This document shows positions 54,921-64,000 of a stretch of 64,000 nt of DNA, piece after piece. The notes below the pieces were generated by a model. The model was not told where the DNA came from, searched no databases, and saw nothing but the letters and a program-made list of their open reading frames with translations. Origin of the DNA: Lactuca virosa (lineage: Eukaryota > Streptophyta > Magnoliopsida > Asterales > Asteraceae); assembly GCA_928212115.1 (NCBI GenBank), contig CAKMRJ010005523.1, forward strand, positions 148,692,938 to 148,756,937, written 5' to 3'. Position 1 is the first letter of the stretch. Every line of letters begins with the position of its first letter. Position numbers and translations under genes: made by a program.

Positions 54921-57881
54921 TCATACCCCCGTTAGAGAGAATTTCGTCCTGAAATTAGTTCTAAAGTAGCCTTCAAGAACTAGGGAAAAGATTGGGGGTA
55001 CTTCTACATCATTTGGTCTTCGCGTTCCCAGGTGTACTCAGGTCCTCGCTTGGCACTCCATCAGACCTTTACAATGGGGATGCGGCTTTGCTTTGTTCGT
55101 TTCACTTCTCTATCCATAATTTCAACCGGTTCCTCAATGAAATGGAGATTTTCATTCAGCTTAATTTCATCAAGTGGAACAATGAGAGTCTCGTCAGATA
55201 AGCATTTCTTCAGGTTTGACGCATGGAAGACGGGGTGTACATTGCCGAGTTACGATGGTAACTGTAGCTTGTAGGCCATTGGACCAATCCTGGCGAGGAT
55301 CTCGAATGGTTCGATGTACCTTGGATTCAAATTTCCCCGCCTTCCAAAGCGTATCATCCCTTTCCATGTTGAGACCTTCAGCAGTACGCGATCACCGACT
55401 TGGAATTCTAGGGGCTTCCGTCATCTGTCAATGTAGCTCTTCTGTCGGTGTCGAGATGCCTGGTAAGAGTTGTTTCCCTGATAATCTCGGGCCCAGTAAG
55501 AGTGTTGTTTGGTTCCTGCCCTTTTTCCAGTTGTGTATCCCCCACCTCAGCCCAACAGAGGGGTGATCTGCATTTTCGTCCTTATAGAGCTTCAAAGGGA
55601 TCAACCTTGATGGTTATGTGATAGCTATGGTAGTAGGAGAAATTCAGATAGGGCGAGAAATGGGTTCACATCTTTGCCGAAATCTCTCACACAGGCTTGG
55701 AGCATATCTTTTATGTTTGGATGGTGCTCTCACTCTGACCATCTGTTTGGGGATGGTAGGCAGTACTCATATCGAGCTGAGTTCCCAATGATCTCTGGAG
55801 TGACTGCCAAAATCGTGATGTAAATCTGGTATCCCTGTCAGAGATAATAGATTTTGGCACGCCATGCAGTCTCATAACTTCCTTTATGTAGATCCGGGTT
55901 AGCTTTTCCATTTTATACATTTCCTTTATTGGCAGGAAATGGGCAGATTTGGTCAACCGCTCGATAATCACCCAGATGGCATCCAGTCCATCTTCCATTT
56001 GGGAAATTTGTTTTATAAAATCCATTTTATTCGTTCCCATTTCTACTCAGGTATCTCTGGTTGTTGTAGGAGACTCGAGGGCTTTTGATACTCTACCTTA
56101 ATCTTAGCGCAAGTCAGGCACTTGCCCACATAGGTAGCGATTTCAGCTTTCATATTCGGCCACCAATAATGTTGTTTGTGATCCAAATACATTTTGTTGG
56201 AACCCGGATGGACGGAGTACTTTGTCTTGTGTGCTTCATTCGTGACCATATCTCTGAACCCACCAAATTTTGGTGTCCAGATCCGGTCCATGAGGTAGTA
56301 GGCTACGTCCACTTTGATCGTAAGATTCTTGTCCATCCCAAACAAGGCTTCGGTTGCGATGTTTTCCGGCTTCAAGGCTTCCACTTCAGCCTCCTTGATT
56401 TGTGAAGACAAGTGGGAGTGGATGGTCATTGTTAGCGTTCTTACTCGGCGACTAGAATACTCCTTCCGGCTTAGGGCATCAGCCACCACATTGGCTTTGC
56501 CCGGATGGTACCGGATCTCGCAATCGTAATCGTTCAGAAACTCTACCCATCGTCGTTGTCTCATTTTTAGTTCCTTTTGGTTCAAGATATGTTGGAGGCT
56601 TTTGTGGTCTATAAAAATTGTGAACTTTGTACCGTAGAGGTAGTGCCTCCAAAATTTTAGAGCGAAGACCACAGCTCCCAACTCTAGACCGTGAGTGGTT
56701 ATTAATTCACTTCATGGGTCTTTAGTTGTCTTGACGCATAGGCTATAACCTTTCTGCGCTGCATCAGTACACAACGTAACCCCTAATTGGAAGCGTCACA
56801 ATATACCACGAAGTCCTCCGTTCCCTCTGGGAGAGACAAGACAAGGGCACTGCATAAAGCTTGTTTCAAAGTTTGGAAAGCAGCCACTTGTTTCTTCTCC
56901 CAGGAAATGGTACACCCTTTTGGGTTTTAAAGCGGGAGTGGGCTTGGCAATCTTGGAGAAATTATGTATGAACCTCCGGTAGTAACCTGCAAGGCCTAAG
57001 AATTGCCTGATCTCCGTTGGGGTTCTTGGGGTTGCCCAACCTTCAAGTGCTTTTATCTTGGAAGGGTGCACATGTATTCCCTCCTTACTGACCACATGGG
57101 CCAGAAAATCCACTCTGCGAATCCAAAACTCGCACTTGGAGAATTTCGCGTACAGCTTCTCTACTCTGAGGTTACCAAAACCTGCCGCAATGTTGGCTAT
57201 GCTCTTCCTTGCTTCGTGAATTAAAATCAGTATGTCTTCGATATAAAACACTATCATGAAGTTGTCAAGGAAAGGTCGGCAGAATCGGTTCATCAGGTCC
57301 ATAAATGTTGCGGGTGCATTTGTCAGACCAAAGGGCATTACCACGAATTTATAATGCTCGTAACGAGTTCGGAAGGCGTTTTTGGGGATATCTTCTTCTC
57401 GGACGCATAGCTAGTGATATCCGGACCTCCGATCTATCTTGGAAAAACTTGCTCCTTGCAGCTGTCAAAAATCATCAATCGGGAAGAGGGAAGAGGGTAT
57501 CGATTCTTGACGGTGAGCTTGTTGAGATCACAGTAATCGATACACATGCGAAACGAACCATCCTTCTTTTGACAACAAGACCGGAGCTCCAAAGGAGAGA
57601 AGCTTGGGCTTATGAATCGCTTGTCCAGTAGTTCACTTAATTGACTGGAAAGCTCTTTCATCTCTACAGGAGCTAATCTATATGGCAACTTAGCGATTAG
57701 CGTAGCTCCGGGTACCAAGTCGATCCGAAATTCGACTTGTCGATCGAGAGTTATTGCCGGAAGGTCTTCACATAAAACACTCGGGAAAATCACACTTCCA
57801 GGATGTACTTGATGTCCTTTCGTCTTTTTTTATCTACCACGTGGGCTAGGAAGGCATGGTTCTTTTTGTGTAAGAACTTTT
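54921..57881 (-). pseudogene. pol: C pol, left assembly copy (error-rich)
   Basis: Minus-strand chromodomain tail (about 54993-55330), integrase (55600-56200; SDRD, QSEST), RNase H (56450-56760; DHKSLQHI, ADALSRKE) and RT (56796-57790; FGLTNAPATFMDL). It has many small indels, most toward 57881; for example the RT active-site region has an extra base near 57243 that the right copy lacks. It ends at the N gap. It should be read together with 59312-62276, of which it is probably the same locus. Confidence 0.85.
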
Positions 57882-57894
57882 NNNNNNNNNNNNN
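57882..57894. other. Assembly gap (13 N)
   Basis: Thirteen undetermined bases. The sequence on the right restarts at a point equal to 53510 inside the B LTR. Confidence 1.
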
Positions 57895-59188
57895 ATAACC
57901 AAAAATCCCGAACTGTCACATCATAATAAATACTAGGTTAATACCCAACATTACTCTCTTGACTAAGTGTCCTCATAACTCATTAAGTCCATTTCCCTAT
58001 TGTTGGGCCAAAGCCCCACACCAAGCCCTCTACTTGGATGTCCATATACATAAAATAAGTCCACTATTGGCCCAATTTACTCAGTTGGGCCCAACTCGTT
58101 ATTAGGCCTAAAACCCATGATCCAATACCACTAACTGGCCCAAAACATTCTTATTTACTAAGTCCAACAAGGGCCAGTCCATTTAGTCCATAAACAACCC
58201 AATACCCGAAGCCCAAACGTCAATGGCCAACAGAGGACGTACGCGGGAGTACTCCTCTGTACGTTGGGCGCCGCGACTAGATGTTGACCACCATCGGGGT
58301 GGTTGACCCAGTACGCTGGGCGTACTGGATTTACGCTGGGCGTACTCCATATCTTGACAAAAAACTTTATTAAGTGCTTAATGGATTAAGCACTTAAGTC
58401 TAATCTCAGATCCAAAGGCCTAACATGTCCATGGTCCATGAAGTCACAAAACTTATCACTTTGGACGTCCATAAAGTCCCGAATGCTTGGTCTTAACCCA
58501 TTAAGACCTTATTTCTCTTGCATGGGGACACCTTACAGCCTATGGGACCTTATTTTTATTACTCAAAGTCCCTTCAAGATCCTGGAAGGACAACTCTTTA
58601 CGTCCACAAACACCAAAAATACACCCCTTTATGGCTTTTGGGACAAGAATGCTTCTAATAAAGTAAAATGATGAGATCTAAGCATATAAGCATAAATTTT
58701 GGAACTTTATACCTTTAGGAGCTTCTTGAGCACAAACTAAGTTCAGATCCACAAGCTTGGTCTCTTCTTTCAACTCTTTGATGTAATTGTTTCCTCTTAA
58801 GGCCCTCAAGAAACACACCAAATGAGCTTAACACACAAAGGGGAGGCTAGGGTTTGAGAGAGACGATTTAATGTGTGGAGGCTAAGGTGTAAAAGGTTGT
58901 TAGTGCACATTATGTTCCTTATATAGGCCCCAACCCTAAATATTAGGTTTTCACCCCAGACATCAGTACACCCAGCGTACAAAAGCGTACGCCCAGCGTA
59001 CTAAGGCGGAAATTAATACGCCCAACCTACTCTTATGTACGCGCAGCGTACCCCCTTTATGGCCCAAATTTGCAAACTTAGCCCTTAAACTTGTCTTGGA
59101 TCTCCATTCCCAATCCCAATGGCTATAATCGACAAAGTAAAGATAGAATAGAGTTTAGAAATTCCTGCAAAAATCTCGGGGTGTTACA
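57895..59188 (-). repeat. Second copy of part of the B 5' LTR (assembly overlap)
   Basis: It matches 53510-54797 with scattered one-base gains and losses, most near its left edge (for example a shortened palindrome cluster near 58240-58275). It ends in the same B/C junction, including AAACT. Confidence 0.9.
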
Positions 59189-59311
59189 AAACTCAATGCT
59201 CATATGACTTTCAAAGGTTTTATTGCAATATGATTATATATTACATTGTGGATATACTTGTATACAAAACTCCTTAGACTTGGTTTGACCCTATTCTTTC
59301 TAATTATGACA

Positions 59312-62171
59312 TCATACCCCCGTTAGAGAGAATTTCGTCCTGAAATTAGTTCTAAAGTAGCCTTCAAGAACTAGCAAAAAGATGGGGGTACTTCTACAAT
59401 CATTTTGGTCTTCGCGTTCCCAGGTGTACTCAGGTCCTCGCTTGGCACTCCATCAGACCTTTACAATGGGGATGCGGCTTTGCTTTGTTCGTTTCACTTC
59501 TCTATCCATAATTTCAACCGGTTCCTCAATGAAATGGAGATTTTCATTCAGCTTAATTTCATCAAGTGGAACAATGAGAGTCTCGTCAGATAAGCATTTC
59601 TTCAGGTTTGACGCATGGAAGACGGGTTTTGTACATTGCCGAGTTACGATGGTAACTGTAGCTTGTAGGCCATTGGACCAATCCTGGCGAGGATCTCGAA
59701 TGGTTCGATGTACCTTGGATTCAAATTTCCCCGCCTTCCAAAGCGTATCATCCCTTTCCATGTTGAGACCTTCAGCAGTACGCGATCACCGACTTGGAAT
59801 TCTAGGGGCTTCCGTCATCTGTCAATGTAGCTCTTCTGTCGGTGTCGAGATGCCTGGTAAGAGTTGTTTCCCTGATAATCTCGGGCCCAGTAAGAGTGTT
59901 GTTTGGTTCCTGCCCTTTTTCCAGTTGTGTATCCCCCACCTCAGCCCAACAGAGGGGTGATCTGCATTTTCGTCCTTATAGAGCTTCAAAGGGATCAACC
60001 TTGATGGTTATGTGATAGCTATGGTAGTAGGAGAATTCAGATAGGGAGAAATGGGTATCACATTCTTTGCCGAAATCTATCACACAGGCTTGGAGCATAT
60101 CTTTTAATGTTTGGATGGTGCTCTCACTCTGACCATCTGTTTGGGGATGGTAGGCAGTACTCATATCGAGCTGAGTTCCCAATGATCTCTGGAGTGACTG
60201 CCAAAATCGTGATGTAAATCTGGTATCCCTGTCAGAGATAATAGATTTTGGCACGCCATGCAGTCTCATAACTTCCTTTATGTAGATCCGGGTTAGCTTT
60301 TCCATTTTATACATTTCCTTTATTGGCAGGAAATGGGCAGATTTGGTCAACCGCTCGATAATCACCCAGATGGCATCCAGTCCATCTTCCATCTTGGGAA
60401 ATTTGGTTATAAAATCCATTGTTATTCGTTCCCATTTCTACTCAGGTATCTCTGGTTGTTGTAGGAGACTCGAGGGCTTTTGATACTCTACCTTAATCTT
60501 AGCGCAAGTCAGGCACTTGCCCACATAGGTAGCGATTTCAGCTTTCATATTCGGCCACCAATAATGTTGTTTGTGATCCAAATACATTTTGTTGGAACCC
60601 GGATGGACGGAGTACTTTGTCTTGTGTGCTTCATTCGTGACCATATCTCTGAACCCACCAAATTTTGGTGGTCCAGATCCGGTCCATGAGGTAGTAGGCT
60701 ACGTCCACTTTGATCGTAAGATTCTTGTCCATCCCAAACAAGGCTTCGGTTGCGATGTTTTCCGGCTTCAAGGCTTCCACTTCAGCCTCCTTGATTTGTG
60801 AAGACAAGTGGGAGTGGATGGTCATTGTTAGCGTTCTTACTCGGCGACTAGAATACTCCTTCCGGCTTAGGGCATCAGCCACCACATTGGCTTTGCCCGG
60901 ATGGTACCGGATCTCGCAATCGTAATCGTTCAGAAACTCTACCCATCGTCGTTGTCTCATTTTTAGTTCCTTTTGGTTCAAGATATGTTGGAGGCTTTTG
61001 TGGTCTATAAAAATTGTGAACTTTGTACCGTAGAGGTAGTGCCTCCAAAATTTTAGAGCGAAGACCACAGCTCCCAACTCTAGACCGTGAGTGGTATAAT
61101 TCACTTCATGGGTCTTTAGTTGTCTTGACGCATAGGCTATAACCTTTCTGCGCTGCATCAGTACACAACGTAACCCCTAATTGGAAGCGTCACAATATAC
61201 CACGAAGTCCTCCGTTCCCTCTGGGAGAGACAAGACAAGGGCACTGCATAAAGCTTGTTTCAAAGTTTGGAAAGCAGCCACTTGTTTCTTCTCCCAGGAA
61301 AATGGTACACCCTTTTGGGTTAAAGCGGTGAGTGGCTTGGCAATCTTGGAGAAATTATGTATGAACCTCCGGTAGTAACCTGCAAGGCCTAAGAATTGCC
61401 TGATCTCCGTTGGGGTTCTTGGGGTTGCCCAACCTTCAAGTGCTTTTATCTTGGAAGGGTGCACATGTATTCCCTCCTTACTGACCACATGGGCCAGAAA
61501 ATCCACTCTGCGAATCCAAAACTCGCACTTGGAGAATTTCGCGTACAGCTTCTCTACTCTGAGTGTTACCAAAACCTGCCGCAGATGTTGGCTATGCTCT
61601 TCCTTGCTTCGTGAATAAATCAGTATGTCTTCGATAAAAACTATCATGAAGTTGTCAAGGAAAGGTCGGCAGAATCGGTTCATCAGGTCCATAAATGTTG
61701 CGGGTGCATTTGTCAGACCAAAGGGCATTACCACGAATTTATAATGCTCGTAACGAGTTCGGAAGGCGTTTTTGGGGATATCTTCTTCTCGGACGCATAG
61801 CTAGTGATATCCGGACCTCCGATCTATCTTGGAAAAATAACTTGCTCCTTGCAGCTGTCAAACAAATCATCAATCCGGGGAAGAGGGTATCGATTCTTGA
61901 CGGTGAGCTTGTTGAGATCACAGTAATCGATACACATGCGAAACGAACCATCCTTCTTTTTGACAAACAAGACCGGAGCTCCCAAAGGAGAGAAGCTTGG
62001 TCTTATGAATCGCTTGTCCAGTAGTTCATTTAATTGACTGGAAAGCTCTTTCATCTCTACAGGAGCTAATCTATATGGCAACTTAGCGATTAGCGTAGCT
62101 CCGGGTACCAAGTCGATCCGAAATTCAACTTGTCGATCGAGAGTTATTGCCGGAAGGTCTTCAAGAAACAC
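59312..62171 (-). pseudogene. pol: C pol, right assembly copy (better quality)
   Basis: Reading minus: end of protease and RT start (62171 down; RQVEFRIDLVPGA), RT with FIEDI in place of FIDDI at the active site (61640 region), RNase H, integrase zinc region and core, and chromodomain. Shared with the left copy: TAG near 61802 (Gln in relatives), TAG near 61181 (Gln) and a TAG before KWER near 60438 (Trp in relatives). The Glu in the RT active site would by itself impair catalysis. The polypurine tract lies at 59312-59328. Confidence 0.88.
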
Positions 62172-62720
62172 ATCGGGAAAATCACACTTCCAGGATGTAC
62201 TTGATGTCCCTTTCGTCTTTCCTTTTATCTACCACGTGGGCTAGGAAGGCATGGTTCTTTTTGTGTAAGAACTTTTGTGCCTTGATAGACGAGATGAGAC
62301 GGAGGTTTACACCAGGTTTATCACCATAGATAATCAGGGCTTCATCATTGGGTAAGTGAAGGCGAACAGACTTCTCGTAACACATAGTATCGACACGGTG
62401 GGGGCTTAACCAATCCATACCGATGATCACATCAAAGCTTCTAATAGTAACTAACATTAAGCTGATTTGAAATGAGTGATTATTTAATGTTAACGTGCAC
62501 CATATGAATACGTCGTTGGTTGTTTCTGTTTTCCCATTAGCCATTTCCACCGTGAAAGTTTCGTTTAATTTTTGGGGCTTTTGATTGAGTTAGTGTTTAA
62601 ATTTATGACTCACGAAACTTCTTTCTGCGCCGCTATCAAATAAAATGCATGCATAGATGTTGTTGAGGAGGAACGTACCAGTGAAGACCGTCATATCTTT
62701 TACAGCCTCCTCATGTCTTA
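62172..62720 (-). pseudogene. C protease
   Basis: Reading minus: TGTFLLNN, ILFDSGAERSFVS (active-site D-S-G intact, about 62630-62640), then DVIIGMDWLSPHRVD and a tail to about 62182. This is an aspartic protease of the retropepsin family that would cleave the Gag-Pol precursor. Frame breaks lie near 62590 and 62175. Confidence 0.78.
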
Positions 62721-62751
62721 TCGCTAGGACTCTGCTTGTTCCCCCTGCATT

Positions 62752-62903
62752 TCAGTTATTGGCCTTGGGACAATCTCCTTTGAAGTGGCACGTCTCTACG
62801 CACCCGTAACACGCTTGAATTGCTCCAACGATGTTGGGTTGGTTGTTCTGTTGTGCCGGTGCCTTGCAGTATCGGGCAGTGTGCCCTTTCTCATCGCAGG
62901 TTG
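62752..62903 (-). pseudogene. gag: C Gag zinc-knuckle region, cut by G
   Basis: Two zinc knuckles: CDEKGHTARYC, whose first Cys has been lost to the insertion, and CYGCVETCHFKGDC. They would bind the element RNA. The rest of gag lies beyond G, outside the window. Confidence 0.8.
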
Positions 62904-64000
62904 TGTTGGATATAGTGTCTAAGTCCATAACTATATCTGGTATGTACTTGACCCGACCCGGCATGGTCCATTTAGGTTGCATGGCATCATGCATTTGGAT
63001 AGACTAAAATAAGAGAAATAACACTTATGGTTATTAATATATTATAAGTTCTAATATATTAATAATATTATTACTTAATTAGTATTGATCAAGAATTAAT
63101 TTGGAATTAATTAAGTGATCAAAAGGAGACTAATTAAATATATATGGGTTGATTGTGTAAATCATCGATACTTGTATAGTGGGCTAATGCTCCATGGATT
63201 ATCAAGTTGGGCTAAAACCCATAGGATGCTCCATTGATGCTCCATGGTGTTTTTGAACCCATGGATCCAAGAAATGAAAAGCCATGACAATTAGGGTTTA
63301 CTTGGTGTAACCCTAATTGTAACACACTATATAAGCATCACTTTGTTCACCAAAATCGGCCACTAAGTAAGAATTGTGAGGGCTAGTCGATTTCTAAGTG
63401 TTCTTCATTTCTCTCTAAGTTATTCCAAGTGCATTTGGTGTTGTGTGAGACATTTGAGGCATCACACTTGAGGTGCTAGGCTCACAAGGTTCTCAAGGAA
63501 TCCAAAACTACTACAAGGTATGTTTTCTTACTTACTTTTATGTTTAAAAGTTCCCCATGTATGCTAGATAGGTTATGAACCTTAGAAAAACAATTTTGAT
63601 TGTATCATAGTAAAACATAGATCCAAGGTTTCTAGGGTTGCATGTACACCATAGGAGTGTTAGAATGCTCAAAACCCTTCAGTGGTATCAGAGCCTAGGC
63701 TTGTTTATTTGATACTTGATGCAAACTTGTTGAAAAAACTCAGTTTTTTGCATTATGCAGCATGAACTCGCCGAGTCCATGGGGGGACTCGACGAGTCCA
63801 TGAGTAAATTCATCCTACTCGGTGAGTAGGTTCGTGCACTCGACGAGTAGGAGCCCTTAAATGCATATTTTCGAGTTTTGCTACTGGAAATGGACTAGAA
63901 ACATTACCCTAAACTGTTTTGGTGTTATAAAACTTGTTTTAGATGGTGTAATGGTTATGCTAATCCATTTTATATGGCTATTATCAAATTTTCAAGTTTT
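62904..64000 (+). mobile_element. Copia element G, 5' end (continues past the window)
   Basis: The 5' LTR is 62904-63681 (778 bp; TGTTGGATATAG...AACCCTTCA). Primer site TGGTATCAGAGCC starts at 63683 and leader sequence follows. It is inserted in the zinc-knuckle region of C. The LTR is closest to that of H. The leader resembles that of F (5760-5960) but has an extra block of palindromes at 63766-63850. No coding sequence is reached. Confidence 0.88.
63766..63850. promoter_or_regulatory. ACTCGACGAGT cluster in the G leader
   Basis: AACTCGCCGAGTCC, GACTCGACGAGTCC, TACTCGGTGAGTAGG and CACTCGACGAGTAGG occur in 85 bp. They are the same palindrome as in Gypsy LTR I. F lacks the block although the sequence on both sides aligns. 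Confidence 0.7.

Larger units (their letters stand above)
31101..62903 (-). mobile_element. Ty3/Gypsy element C (minus), heavily interrupted
   Basis: The 3' LTR runs on plus coordinates from 31101 (GGTCGCACCCCCG, a decayed TGTCACACC end) to 54920 (minus-strand start TGTCATAATT). It is split by solo LTR E (32667-35837) and by element B (36568-54797). A polypurine tract, chromodomain, integrase, RNase H, RT, protease and a Gag zinc knuckle follow toward higher coordinates until copia element G cuts in at 62904. The pol half appears twice because of the contig-overlap artefact around the N gap. Without insertions the LTR is about 2.4 kb. The 5' LTR lies beyond the window. Confidence 0.85.

Noticed and set aside
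53510..62276. True tandem duplication of element C pol
   Set aside because: An N gap lies at the junction, the same B insertion junction occurs in both copies, and indels cluster at the two contig ends. An assembly overlap explains this better.

Overview
This is plant nuclear DNA made almost entirely of nested LTR retrotransposons. I infer a lettuce-like Asteraceae (Lactuca). The evidence is long Ty3/Gypsy LTRs carrying the palindromes GTACGC..GCGTAC and ACTCGACGAGT, which I associate with that genus, tRNA-iMet primer sites (TGGTATCAGAGCC), and plant-type snRNA promoter elements. The species call comes from memory, not from a search. I see no intact host protein-coding gene.

Left nest (1-20240, all plus strand). 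J (LTR remnant, 18517-20240) holds I (LTR remnant, 16883-18516). I holds copia element H (3' part, 14245-16882). H is cut in its reverse transcriptase by Gypsy element D (1726-14244). D is itself cut in pol by the 3' end of LTR E' (1-1725) and in its 3' LTR by copia element F (4983-12466).

Middle island (20241-31100). This is the least retrotransposon-dense part. It contains a 1.29-kb MULE with a perfect 9-bp target-site duplication (TSD), a probable 7SL (SRP) RNA gene with a Pol III-type USE/TATA promoter, a CACTA-like end, a decayed copia gag fragment (minus), a second MULE-like element with inverted ends of about 130 bp, a solo LTR L (27736-29956, minus) and an LTR remnant K (about 30056-31100, plus).

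Right nest (31101-64000). Gypsy element C (minus) starts inside K. C holds a solo LTR E (32667-35837), the whole Gypsy element B (36568-54797, minus, TSD AAACT) and the 5' end of copia element G (62904 onward, plus). B holds the complete non-autonomous element A (39897-49072, plus, TSD ACCCC) in its pol and a 181-bp hAT-type MITE in its gag. A 13-N gap at 57882-57894 separates two near-identical copies of about 4.37 kb (53510-57881 and 57895-62276). This is almost certainly an unmerged contig overlap.

The most interesting signal is shared LTR architecture. Seven LTR copies of six families (A, B, D, E, I, J, L) carry a 5'-splice-site-like AG|GTGAGT and, 0.4-1.9 kb later, an ACTCAC motif just before a TTTCAG or TTCTCAG. 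In six of these families the flanking bases of the two motifs differ between families yet stay complementary within each LTR; in I the match stops at 6 bp. This suggests an LTR-borne leader intron whose donor site is paired and so regulated. The LTRs also carry family-specific CpG-rich palindrome clusters beside the TATA box, a terminal hairpin with a shared TTTCCGC loop, and fast-changing minisatellites inside the candidate introns. Separately, B has a 68-nt sequence with all the features of a spliceosomal intron at the gag-protease junction.
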